Part shown: piece after piece, positions 1 through 7,138 of the stretch
Layout of the letters: every line of letters starts with the position of its first letter
How positions within the stretch are numbered: position 1 is the stretch's first letter
Assembly (NCBI GenBank): GCA_021154065.1
Contig: JAJKJG010000303.1
Coordinates: 1-10,266, forward strand
DNA from: Methylobacterium sp.
GTDB taxonomy: Bacteria; Pseudomonadota; Alphaproteobacteria; Rhizobiales; Beijerinckiaceae
DNA: 10,266 nt
Reading direction: 5' to 3'
The notes under the pieces: generated by a model
The model's input: only the letters and a program-made list of their open reading frames with translations
Told to the model about the DNA's origin: nothing
Databases searched by the model: none
Position numbers and translations under genes: made by a program

Positions 1-220
1 AGAACGCCGAACGTTCCGGAGCGATCCGGACGCGGGGAGCAAGGGTGAGGCCCGAAAGGGCAGCGCCGGAGCGAACCGCGGGGACGCCGAAAGGCTCCAA
101 AACTAAAATATGAGTCGTTCGGCGTCCCACGCCCCTCGACTTCGGCGATAGCCCCACAGCCCGACGGCCCGCCCGCCCGCGCGGCGGCACAGCCATGCGC
201 CGAACAGAGGTGGGAATGAC
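1..220. other. Left-edge stretch without a supported gene
   Basis: No gene here can be supported. On the plus strand two frames are open from the edge and end at TAA 104-106 and at TGA 111-113. Either could be the last 30-odd codons of a gene that starts outside the window, but the predicted peptides are basic, low-complexity and not recognisable, and both frames being open at once is expected at this GC content. From about 129 to 220 I see only GC-rich spacer between this edge and the end of the DUF697 gene, with no rho-independent terminator (no GC stem followed by a T run) in either direction. Confidence 0.4.
81..128. repeat. Perfect 11-base inverted repeat around an AT-rich loop
   Basis: The arms gggacgccgaa (81-91) and ttcggcgtccc (118-128) are exact reverse complements separated by 26 bases. 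The loop contains the most AT-rich run of the neighbourhood (aaaactaaaatatg, 99-112). It could be a hairpin at the end of a transcript entering from the left edge, or a protein-binding site. There is no T run next to either arm, so it is not a canonical intrinsic terminator. The repeat is seen directly; its role is unknown. Confidence 0.6.
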
Positions 221-1246
221 CTAACGGCCCGGCGCCTCCGCCCCCGCGCTCGTCAACAGCTCGCCGGCGACGTCGCCGAGCCGCGGCGGCTCCTCGCGCA
301 GGAAAGGCAGCGGGCGGCAGACCGCGATCGCCGCCAGGCCGAAGCGGGCGGTCATGAGGCCGTTGAGCACGCCCTCGCCGAGCTTCGCCGAGATTCGCGC
401 CGCAAGGCCGAGACCAAGCACCTGCTGCACGATGCTGTCGCCGACCGCGACCCCGCCGGTCACGGCGAGATGGCCGAAGGCCGCGCGAGCGAGGCGCAGG
501 AAGCCGAGGAGGCCCGGGCGGCCGCCATAGATCATCGAGATCCGACGCAGCAGCCGCACCGCGGCGAAGATCACGAAGGCGACGTCGACGATGGCGCGCG
601 GCGAGATCGCGGTTACGACCGAGACCTGCTTTGCCGCACCGGCGACGGCGCGCTTCGCCGCAAGGTCGAGCGGTGCGACGAGCTCGCGCTCGGCCAAGGC
701 GATGCGGTCGTCGGCCTCGATGATCTCGTCGGCCCACGCCGTCAGGCGCTTGCGGCCGGCGGCCGTGTGGGTGCGCTCGCCATAGAGGGTGATGAGGTCG
801 CGCACGACGCGCTTTGCCGCCTCGTGGTCCTTCACCGCGATGGCGTCGATCGCCGCCTCGCGCAGCTTCTCGATCCGCCGCTCGCGAAACATGCCGGCGA
901 TCTCGCGGACGACGACGGCAAGGAAGGCGACGAGGGCGACGAGCGCAAGCCCGAGCGCGACCCAGCCGAGAACCGGCGAGGCGACGAACAGGTCGACGAT
1001 GAGCCGCTCGAGCCCGAGCCCGAGCGCGAGCGTCACGAGGCCGCCGAGGGCGGACATGAGCACGCCGACCCAGGACAGGCCGCGCCGCGGCGCCAGCGGC
1101 ACGAGCGCCCCGTCGGCGGCCTCGATCGCCTCCATCGGCTCCTCGGTGACGACGACGGCGCCGCGGCGCTCGGGCGCGGGCTCGTCGGCGCGGATGGTCA
1201 CGACGTCCGGGTCGTCGAGCCGGAAGGCGCGGGGCTGACGCGTCAT
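221..1246 (-). CDS. DUF697 / YcjF-like (TIGR01620-type) inner-membrane protein
   Basis: A 341-residue protein, usual for the family, which normally accompanies YcjX. An acidic, cytoplasmic-looking N-terminus (about 1-55) is followed by two hydrophobic segments (about 56-80 and 91-113), a charged helical stretch (about 117-200) and a C-terminal DUF697 region (about 210-320). That region has the family's hydrophobic helices and an NGLMTARFGLAAIAVCRPLPF-like ending (about residues 295-315). Its biochemical role is not established; in E. coli the homologue belongs to the PspF-controlled envelope stress set (family knowledge). The start is set at the ATG at 1246-1244 because it overlaps the TGA of ycjX in an ATGA, which implies translational coupling. 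A longer open frame reaching 1519 lies wholly inside ycjX and reads as Arg/Ala-rich noise. The TAG stop is at 223-221. Family call is firm, function is not. Confidence 0.9.
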   Translation of the reverse strand: MTRQPRAFRLDDPDVVTIRADEPAPERRGAVVVTEEPMEAIEAADGALVPLAPRRGLSWVGVLMSALGGLVTLALGLGLERLIVDLFVASPVLGWVALGLALVALVAFLAVVVREIAGMFRERRIEKLREAAIDAIAVKDHEAAKRVVRDLITLYGERTHTAAGRKRLTAWADEIIEADDRIALAERELVAPLDLAAKRAVAGAAKQVSVVTAISPRAIVDVAFVIFAAVRLLRRISMIYGGRPGLLGFLRLARAAFGHLAVTGGVAVGDSIVQQVLGLGLAARISAKLGEGVLNGLMTARFGLAAIAVCRPLPFLREEPPRLGDVAGELLTSAGAEAPGR

Positions 1247-2691
1247 GAGAGATAGTCCCCGATCAGGAACTCGAGCGCCCGATCGAGCCGGATATGCGGC
1301 AGGCGCCCGCTGCGCCCAAGCGCGTCGACGGCGAGCTTCGGCGGCCGGAAGCGCGGGAATCGCAGCGAGCCCGGCGGAACGGCGCCTTCGAGCACCTCCT
1401 CGGGGCGCTCCGGCAGCTCGCCCGGGAAGACCGCGGCCTCGGCCTTGCCGTCGAAGATCTCGCCGCCGACGCGCTCGCCCGGCTCCGGCGTTCCGGCGAC
1501 GGCCTGGAGCGTATCCCAACCCTCGCGCACGCTCGTCTCGCGGGTCGCGCGCACCGAGGCGAGCGCCACCGTGCCGACGCGCGCGCCGGCGGCTTCGGTC
1601 CGGCGCGTGGCGCGCGCGACGAGGAGGCGCAGCAGCGCCTCGAGTCGATCGTGGCTCGTGTGATGGACGTGATCCGCCTTCGTCGCGGCGAAGAGCACGC
1701 GGTCGGCGCGAGGCGAGAACAGATGCGCGAAGAAGGACGATCGGCCGGTACGGAAGGTCAACAGCACCTGGTCGAGCGCCTCCTCGAGCTCAGCGAGCGC
1801 GGCGGGGCCTGCGTCTACGGCCGCGAGCACGTCGACGAGCACGATTTGCCGGTCGATGCGCTGGAAGTGATCGCGGAAGAACGGTCGCACGACATGCGTC
1901 TTGTAGGCTTCGAAGCGCCGCTCCATCAGCGCCGCAAGCGTCTTCGGCGCGCTCGGCCGGTCGGGCGAAAGCTCGAGCGGCGCGAAGGTCAGCGCCTGCG
2001 AGCCGGCGAGATCGCCCGGCATCAGGAAGCGCCCCGGCGGCGTCGTCGCGACCGCCTCTGGTCCGGCGCGCAGCGCCGCGAGATAGGTCTTGAATGCCTC
2101 GCTCGCGCGCTCCGCCACCATCTCGTCGGCCGATCCCGCCGGATCGAGGGCGGCGAGGCTCTCGTGCCAAGGCGCGGCGAGCGCGGCGCGCGCCGGCCTG
2201 CCGCTCGCCTCGATCGTGCGCCGCGACCAGTCGCGGTAATCGGCGTCGATGAGCGCGAGGTCGAGCAGCCACTCGCCCGGATAGTCGACGATGTCGAGCG
2301 AGAGGGTCGCCGGTCCCTGCCGCCAGCCCGCCGCGCGCTCGTATTCGATGTCGAGCCGAAGCTCGCCGATGCGCTCGGTCGAGCGCGGCCAGCGCCGCTC
2401 CTTCACGAGCGCCGCGACGTGCTCCTCGTAGGGGAAGCGCGGCACGACGTCGTCGGGCTGGTGGTCGAGGCGCGCGCGGCGAATGCGGCCCTGCGCCGAG
2501 GCCCTCAGCGCCGGCAGCGCGTGGCCCTCGACGAGGTGATGCACGAGCGCGGTCGTGAACACGGTCTTGCCGGAGCGCGCAAGGCCGGTGACGCCGAGCC
2601 GAAGCGTGGGCTGCAGGAGCTGGCTGCCCGCATCCCAAAGCGTCTGCGCCGTCGCGCCGGCGCGTGCGGCGATGCCGGTCAGGAAGGACAC
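1243..2691 (-). CDS. YcjX-family P-loop GTPase-like protein (DUF463)
   Basis: A 482-residue protein, normal length for the family. The Walker A motif GLARSGKT is at residues 36-43, a switch-like DYPGEW (DxxG) at 136-141, and an ATKAD motif near 336-340 sits where GTPases have N/TKxD base recognition. The C-terminus has the FPRFRPP segment (about 445-451) and the GRLPHIRLDRALEFLIGD ending seen in YcjX proteins. There is no signal peptide. YcjX is a soluble nucleotide-binding protein of the envelope-stress (Psp-associated) group in enterobacteria (family knowledge); its substrate process is unknown. The start is GTG (2691-2689). No strong ribosome binding site is visible and no better in-frame ATG lies upstream. 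It follows the P5-like gene after 84 bases and overlaps the DUF697 gene by 4 bases. No pspA, pspB, pspC or pspF is present here, so it is probably not under classical Psp control. Confidence 0.92.
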   Translation of the reverse strand: MSFLTGIAARAGATAQTLWDAGSQLLQPTLRLGVTGLARSGKTVFTTALVHHLVEGHALPALRASAQGRIRRARLDHQPDDVVPRFPYEEHVAALVKERRWPRSTERIGELRLDIEYERAAGWRQGPATLSLDIVDYPGEWLLDLALIDADYRDWSRRTIEASGRPARAALAAPWHESLAALDPAGSADEMVAERASEAFKTYLAALRAGPEAVATTPPGRFLMPGDLAGSQALTFAPLELSPDRPSAPKTLAALMERRFEAYKTHVVRPFFRDHFQRIDRQIVLVDVLAAVDAGPAALAELEEALDQVLLTFRTGRSSFFAHLFSPRADRVLFAATKADHVHHTSHDRLEALLRLLVARATRRTEAAGARVGTVALASVRATRETSVREGWDTLQAVAGTPEPGERVGGEIFDGKAEAAVFPGELPERPEEVLEGAVPPGSLRFPRFRPPKLAVDALGRSGRLPHIRLDRALEFLIGDYLS

Positions 2692-2775
2692 GAGGCGGGA
2701 CTTTCGAAGGAGAGAACGCGAAAGGACATTCCGGCCAAGGTGGGCGCGCCGGAGCGCGCGCGCAAGCGGCGCCGA

Positions 2776-3966
2776 TCAGGGTGCGGGCAGCTCCGGCTCG
2801 GCGCGGTCGAGCGCCGCGCTCGCCTGCTGACGGGGCGCCGCGCGGCCGATCGCCGCCTCGATCAGCTCCATGCTGGCCCTCAACACCCCGAGCTCGACCG
2901 AGGACATCGCCAGCATCACGCGCGGCAGGTTCGGCAGCGGCGTGCCGTCCGGGGCGAAGAGCTTGAGGTCGTCGCCCGGGCCGAGGTCGAGGCCCTGCAC
3001 CATCCTGGCCGCGTAGTTGCGGATGCGGCCCTCATCGGGCGTGCAGGACGCCGCCGGCGCCGGCTTCGGCGTTGCGCTCGCGATCTGAACCGCGGCGGGA
3101 GCTGTGCGCTTCGGCGGGGCGAGCTGCAGCGGCCGCGCCGCCGGTGCATCCTTCGCGCGGGTCGCCGCGGCGACCGAGGCTGGGGTTGGCTGACGGCGCC
3201 GGGGCGCAGGCGCGAGCGCGGCCGAGACGGTCGTGACCCGGCGCTCGCCGAGGCCGACCGCGATGTCGGGCACCCGGAAGCTCGGAAGCGGGCGCAGCGG
3301 AACGACGGATACGCGCGGGCCGGTGGCAGGCCGCGCCGCCGCCCTGACGCTCGCCGCCTTCTTGCCCGCCGCAGCGACCCGGACGGGCGCGGGCTTTGCG
3401 GTCCCTGCCCGCTGGGCCGCAAGCCAGCGCGCCCGCAGCGTCTGCCCGATGCCCCTCACCGCGAGAACCGAGAGCGAGAGCGACGGCCCGCCGCGGCACT
3501 CCGCCGGCGCCCAGCGCCGGACGATGTCGAGCGCGGATTTGCGGCCGAAGTCGAGGTAGTAGCGGCGCAGCAGCGTCACCGCCGCGTCCGCGCCCTGGTC
3601 GGCGCTGGCGAAGCCGACATGGCCCTCGTCGTCGTGGCCGATCTCGCCGTTCCAGCGCGCCCGCTTGATGCACCAATAGTTGTTGAGCTTGACGCAGCGG
3701 GTGACGACCGGCCGCTCGACATTGAGCAGCACCGCCATCGCCGAGACGGGCCGCGGCTGCAGGTCGTGCAGCGCCTCGGCGCGCCAGTTGCTGACGGCGC
3801 GATCGGCCGCGAGATAGGTCGCGTGCGGCGGCTCGGCCGCACGCTCCACGGCCACGCCGGCGCGAAGCCGCAGCTCGGCTGCGGCCGCAAGCGCGCGCTC
3901 GAAGGTCGGTCCGCTCGCAAGCACGAGCGCGAGCGGCGCGAGAAGGAACTCGATCACGGCAGTCAC
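2776..3966 (-). CDS. Exported or anchored protein with a phage P5/lysozyme-like module, function unknown
   Basis: I do not recognise this 396-residue protein as a named gene. A hydrophobic N-terminus (about 4-19) could be a signal or anchor. Residues about 95-154 contain NNYWCIKRARWNGEIG, then GHVGFASADQGADAAVTLLRRYY, and end in DIVRRWAP. This order (N, W..., glycine/phenylalanine strand, 'F.s...Ga.a...lL..Y', 'I.rWAP') resembles the phage structural P5/lysozyme-like module. Residues about 185-305 are an Ala/Pro/Arg-rich linker. Residues about 308-376 form a second compact region (from CTPDEGRIRNYAARMVQG) of unknown type. Cysteines at 91, 99, 157 and 308 could pair outside the cytoplasm. The start is GTG at 3966-3964. 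No in-frame ATG lies nearby, and the AAGGAG at about 3991-3996 is too far upstream to serve it. It lies between sixA and ycjX on the same strand. The domain resemblance is from memory and moderate. Confidence 0.75.
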   Translation of the reverse strand: MTAVIEFLLAPLALVLASGPTFERALAAAAELRLRAGVAVERAAEPPHATYLAADRAVSNWRAEALHDLQPRPVSAMAVLLNVERPVVTRCVKLNNYWCIKRARWNGEIGHDDEGHVGFASADQGADAAVTLLRRYYLDFGRKSALDIVRRWAPAECRGGPSLSLSVLAVRGIGQTLRARWLAAQRAGTAKPAPVRVAAAGKKAASVRAAARPATGPRVSVVPLRPLPSFRVPDIAVGLGERRVTTVSAALAPAPRRRQPTPASVAAATRAKDAPAARPLQLAPPKRTAPAAVQIASATPKPAPAASCTPDEGRIRNYAARMVQGLDLGPGDDLKLFAPDGTPLPNLPRVMLAMSSVELGVLRASMELIEAAIGRAAPRQQASAALDRAEPELPAP

Positions 3967-4050
3967 CTGGTCGGCGTGAAAAAACCATACTCCTTGCGGC
4001 GCGGCGTTGCACGGGTCGAGAACGAACCGCCGGGCGATCGGTTCAGCCGC

Positions 4051-4575
4051 TCAATCGTCTTCGTCCTGCCCAAGCGATTTCGGCGTGACGAACCGGTCGA
4101 GGCGGCCGAGGCCCGGCTTCACGGCTGCCCAATCCTCGATGTCGAGATCGATCACGGCGAGGCCGGCGGTCGGATATTTCTTCGGCATGCGGGCGAAGGC
4201 GTAACGGTCGCCGTGGCCGACGAGGAGTCTCGCCAGGTCCTCGAAGCCGGGATTGTGGCCGACGAGGAGAAGCGTGCGGACCGCCGGCTCAACCCCGCGG
4301 ATTACGGCGAGCAGGCGCTCGGGCGGCGCCTCGTAGATCGGCGGCTCGAAGCGCGCCGGCACTGGGCCGAGTGCAGGCTCGACAAGCTCCCAGGTCTCGC
4401 GCGCGCGCTGCGCCGGGGAGACGAGGGCGAGGTCGGGAAAGAGCTGCTCATCGGCAAGATGCGCCGCAATCCGGGGCACGGCCTCGCGACCGCGCGCCGC
4501 GAGCGGGCGGTCCATGTCCTTCGTCGCGTCCGGAGACGTTGCCTTGCCGTGGCGGAGGAGCATCAGGCGGCGCAT
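4051..4575 (-). CDS. SixA-type histidine phosphatase (short phosphoglycerate-mutase-like family)
   Basis: A 174-residue single-domain cytoplasmic protein, typical SixA size. The catalytic RHG is at residues 8-10 in MLLRHGKA (phosphorylated His9). The arginine-bearing SPAQRARET is at 53-61, an acidic YEAPPERLL at 81-89, and the second catalytic histidine is in VGHNPG (His107). In E. coli SixA removes phosphate from phosphohistidine in PTS-type proteins (family knowledge); in alphaproteobacteria a nitrogen-type PTS target is possible but unproven. The start at ATG 4575-4573 is chosen because GAGGGA sits 5 bases upstream and the RHG falls right after it. The longer frame to 4752 runs back into the divergent SDR gene. 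The stop is TGA at 4053-4051, and the next gene on this strand starts 84 bases later. It is probably the first gene of the four-gene minus-strand run. Confidence 0.9.
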   Translation of the reverse strand: MRRLMLLRHGKATSPDATKDMDRPLAARGREAVPRIAAHLADEQLFPDLALVSPAQRARETWELVEPALGPVPARFEPPIYEAPPERLLAVIRGVEPAVRTLLLVGHNPGFEDLARLLVGHGDRYAFARMPKKYPTAGLAVIDLDIEDWAAVKPGLGRLDRFVTPKSLGQDEDD

Positions 4576-4696
4576 CGCAATCCCTCGGGCGAACTCCCCG
4601 CAGGATGCGGTTTCCTCCGGCCGGTGCAAGCCGGGCGAGCCTTCACAAGCCCGCCAGGAGGCGCGAAGTTGCCGCGCACAAAACACCGGAGGAAAC
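4576..4696. promoter_or_regulatory. Divergent control region between sixA and the SDR gene, with 11-base inverted repeat
   Basis: This 121-base gap must hold the starts of transcription for both divergent genes unless they begin inside coding sequence. I see no convincing -35/-10 pair. gtttcctccgg (4610-4620) and ccggaggaaac (4686-4696) are exact reverse complements 65 bases apart. The right arm is the SDR ribosome binding site itself (GGAGGAAAC directly before ATG 4697). If the SDR transcript starts upstream of 4610, the two arms could pair and hide that site. On the minus strand the left arm reads as the same ccggaggaaac, 34 bases ahead of the sixA start. The pairing is inference. Confidence 0.5.
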
Positions 4697-5455
4697 ATGT
4701 TCCGTTCGATCACCGACGAGGTCGCCTGGGTTACCGGAGCGGGCTCCGGCATCGGTCAGGCCGGAGCGGTCGCTCTCGCCAAGGCCGGCGCGAGGCTGGT
4801 CCTGAGCGGGCGGCGAACCGAGCCGCTGGAGGAGACCGCCGGCATGATCCGCGCCGCCGGCGGCACGGCGCTTGTCCAGCCGGCGGACATGCGCGACGCA
4901 ACGCAGGTGCGGGCGGTGGCGAAGCGCATCGAGGAGGAGTTCGGCCGCTGCGACATCCTCGTCAACAGCGCCGGCTTCAACGTCAAGAACCGCAGCTGGG
5001 GCGAGGTCGATCCGGAGGGCTTCGACACCGTCGTCGAGGCCGACCTCTCGGGTCCGTTCTACGCCTCCGCGGCGGTGCTGCCGATGATGCGGACGCAAAA
5101 AGGCGGGCTCATCATCCACATCTCGTCCTGGGCCGGGCGCTACGTGTCGCGGCTCACGGGGCCCGCCTACTCGGCGGCGAAGCACGGGCTCGTGGCGCTC
5201 AGCGAGAGCCTGAACCAGGAGGAGTGCCGGCACGGCATCCGCTCGTGCTGCATCTGCCCCGGCGAGGTCGCGACCCCGATCCTCGACAAGCGCCCGGTGC
5301 CGGTGACGGTCGAGGACAAGGCGCGCATGCTGCAATCGGAGGACCTCGCCGAGACCATCCTCTTCGTCGCACGCCTGCCTGTGACCGTGTGCATGAACGA
5401 GATCCTGATGAGCCCGACCTGGAACCGCGGCTACATCGAGGGCGTGAAGCTGTGA
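4697..5455 (+). CDS. Short-chain dehydrogenase/reductase (classical SDR)
   Basis: A 252-residue classical SDR, predicted soluble and cytoplasmic, NAD(P)-dependent. The cofactor motif TGAGSGIG is at 13-20, and GRR at 38-40 after the second strand favours NADP(H). The adenine-pocket aspartate is Asp64, NSAG (in place of NNAG) is at 90-93, the catalytic serine lies in HISSWAG (about 141-147), and YSAAK gives Tyr158 and Lys162. The residue usually Asn of the catalytic tetrad (in 'VNLxG') appears as Asp116 in EADLSG. Substrate unknown: annotation would be FabG-like or sugar/alcohol dehydrogenase. The start is ATG 4697, fixed by the strong GGAGGAAAC just before it and the cofactor motif soon after. 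Upstream in-frame ATG 4514 would run through sixA. The TGA at 5453-5455 lies inside the 3' end of the convergent M81 gene (25-base overlap). Confidence 0.92.
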   Translation: MFRSITDEVAWVTGAGSGIGQAGAVALAKAGARLVLSGRRTEPLEETAGMIRAAGGTALVQPADMRDATQVRAVAKRIEEEFGRCDILVNSAGFNVKNRSWGEVDPEGFDTVVEADLSGPFYASAAVLPMMRTQKGGLIIHISSWAGRYVSRLTGPAYSAAKHGLVALSESLNQEECRHGIRSCCICPGEVATPILDKRPVPVTVEDKARMLQSEDLAETILFVARLPVTVCMNEILMSPTWNRGYIEGVKL

Positions 5456-6939
5456 CCCTCACCGTTCGGGCGCAGCCGCACCCCGGGGCGGATGTTGCGG
5501 AACGCGAAGCTCGCCGGGTCCTCGGGATTCACGCCCGGGGCGAGGCAGACGATCACCTTCTCGGCGATGTCCTGGAAACCGGAGCGGAAATGCACCGAGC
5601 TCTTCAGCCCGATGACGGCGCGGGACGCGAGGTCGACGCCGAGATGCGAGAACGTCTCCTTGTGGATCGGCTGCTGGCGGATCGTCGCGACCAGCACCTC
5701 GACGCCGTCCTTGGCGAGGAGCGCCGCCGGTCCGAGCGTCGCGACGGCGGCGCGCAGCATCGGCGAGGTGCCGCGGAAGCGCCCGTCGCTCAAAGCGGCG
5801 ACGCGCCACGGGCCGGCAAGCGGCTCCTGGCCGGGCCCCTCCCCGCTCCCGCCGAGGGTGGCGAGGCTTCCGCCGAGGCCCGCCGCATGCGCGGCCGCGG
5901 CCGCGGCCGGGTCGTGCACGATGCCAACGATTGCCCGTTCGGCGCCCTGGCGCAGGAGTTCGGCGATAAGGCCGGTCGTATTCGAGGGCGCGCCGGCGCC
6001 GGGATTGTCCTGCGTGTCGGCGAGAACGACCGGTCGCGTCGCGGTTCCTGCGACGCGAAGGGCCTCGCCCACGGCGTCATCGACCGGCAGCGGGCGATGG
6101 GCGGCAAAGCCCGGCTCGGCCGCGACGAGCGCCGCGAACAGACGATCGGCGGCGGCGTCGACCGCCGGCTGATCCGCGTCATAGGCCGTGACGCTCGGGC
6201 CGACGTCGCGGATGTCGGCCGGCGGGAAGCCCATGTTGAGGGAGAGATGCACGCCGGTCTCCGCCTCGATGCGCTTCAGTTCCTCGTAGAGCTCCTTCGC
6301 CGGCTCGACATAGGTGCAGCCGGTGGTGACCGGCACGAGGAACGGCGCCTGCCGGAGCGCGCGCGCCGGCCGCTTCCAGGCGAGCACGCGGTCGAGCCAT
6401 TCGGCGCAGCGTCCGCCGGAGGCGCCCCAGTCGACATGGGGATAGGTGCGGTAGGAGGAAATGAAGTCCGCCGCCGCGACCATCGCCGGCGAGACGTTGG
6501 CGTGCAGGTCGAGCGACATCAGGATCGGCACGTCGGAGCCGACGGTGTCGCGCACGCGGGCGAGCAGCTCGCCCTCGCCGTCGTCGTGGTGTTCCGCCAC
6601 CATCGCGCCGTGCAGCTCGAGGAAGACCGCGTCCGGGCGCTCGCGGCGCAGCCCGTCGACCATGATCCCGGCCATGCGCTCGAAGGCGTCGCGCGCGACC
6701 TTGCCGCCCGGCATCGCCCCGCCCCAGGCGAGCGGGACCATGACGTGCCCGGCCTTCTCGGCCGCATCCATGAAATAGGCGATCGCGAGATTGATGCCCC
6801 GGAAGGTCGAAAGCACGCCTTCGCCGATGGTCAGCGTCGGCCACGGCCCGGCCTCCACGAAGTCGTTCCAGGTCGTCGGTTTCGCGACGAAAGTATTAGT
6901 CTCGTGCATGAACCCGCCGACCGCGATCCTCAGACCCAT
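5431..6939 (-). CDS. M81 family metallohydrolase (MlrC-like, DUF1485)
   Basis: A 502-residue protein, full length for the family named after MlrC of the microcystin degradation pathway. Most members have nothing to do with microcystin, and the true substrate is unknown. The N-terminal MlrC domain (about 1-295) starts with GGFMHETNTF (8-17), has ELHGAM (108-113), LDLHAN (143-148) and YPHVD (166-170). Acidic and histidine residues in these blocks are the likely zinc ligands (inference from family pattern). The C-terminal MlrC domain (about 310-490) has DTQDNPGAGAPSNTTGLI. No signal peptide is apparent, so it is cytoplasmic. The start is ATG 6939-6937, supported by GGGAGAGGGCGA just upstream and the family N-terminus MGLRIAVGGF. 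The frame back to 7080 adds only unconserved residues. Stop TAG at 5433-5431. It diverges from the dehydrogenase at 7139 and converges with the SDR. Probably hydrolyses an amide or a similar bond in a small catabolite. Confidence 0.9.
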   Translation of the reverse strand: MGLRIAVGGFMHETNTFVAKPTTWNDFVEAGPWPTLTIGEGVLSTFRGINLAIAYFMDAAEKAGHVMVPLAWGGAMPGGKVARDAFERMAGIMVDGLRRERPDAVFLELHGAMVAEHHDDGEGELLARVRDTVGSDVPILMSLDLHANVSPAMVAAADFISSYRTYPHVDWGASGGRCAEWLDRVLAWKRPARALRQAPFLVPVTTGCTYVEPAKELYEELKRIEAETGVHLSLNMGFPPADIRDVGPSVTAYDADQPAVDAAADRLFAALVAAEPGFAAHRPLPVDDAVGEALRVAGTATRPVVLADTQDNPGAGAPSNTTGLIAELLRQGAERAIVGIVHDPAAAAAAHAAGLGGSLATLGGSGEGPGQEPLAGPWRVAALSDGRFRGTSPMLRAAVATLGPAALLAKDGVEVLVATIRQQPIHKETFSHLGVDLASRAVIGLKSSVHFRSGFQDIAEKVIVCLAPGVNPEDPASFAFRNIRPGVRLRPNGEGHSFTPSM

Positions 6940-7138
6940 TCGCCCTCTCCCAAGCGCGCGCGGCCGCGAGCCCACGGCCGGACGAGCCTCTAGCGTGAGC
7001 GAGCCAGGAGGACCAGCCGGCCTCGTTGCGCAAGCCTGTGCCGTAATGAAAGATACGGCTGCGGCGCGTTCGATCCCCATTCCGTCATGCTCTATCCCTC
7101 GTTACGGAAGCTCCCGACGCGCGCTCTCGAGGACGGTC
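6940..7138. promoter_or_regulatory. Divergent control region between the M81 gene and the dehydrogenase
   Basis: 199 bases separate the two start codons, ample for two promoters and an operator. A weak candidate rightward promoter is TTGCGC (7026-7031) with AAAGAT (7049-7054) at 17-base spacing. ccgta (7041-7045) and tacgg (7054-7058) form a small imperfect dyad, and gttacgg (7101-7107) nearly repeats it in inverted form. These could be operator half-sites but are too short to be sure. The dehydrogenase ribosome binding site is GAGGA at 7128-7133, about six bases ahead of ATG 7139. No small gene or terminator is visible. Confidence 0.4.

Noticed and set aside
470..1255. 261-codon plus-strand open frame opposite the DUF697 gene
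   Set aside because: Antisense shadow of a clearly recognisable gene; the product is compositionally biased and has no ribosome binding site of note.
3964..4000. Possible frameshift at a T6 run (minus strand) joining an ATG preceded by AAGGAG to the P5-like gene
   Set aside because: Removing one T would put ATG GTT TTT in frame with the gene, but the AAGGAG ends one base before that ATG, too close to serve it, and the GTG at 3966 gives a sensible N-terminus. Kept only as a point to check if reads are low quality.
1294..6993. A 1,899-codon open frame on the plus strand
   Set aside because: It runs antisense through ycjX, the P5-like gene, sixA and the M81 gene, and out of frame through the SDR gene. 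The translation is Arg/Ala/Gly-rich low-complexity with no domain. At this GC content stop codons are rare in the antisense frame that mirrors GC-ending codons.
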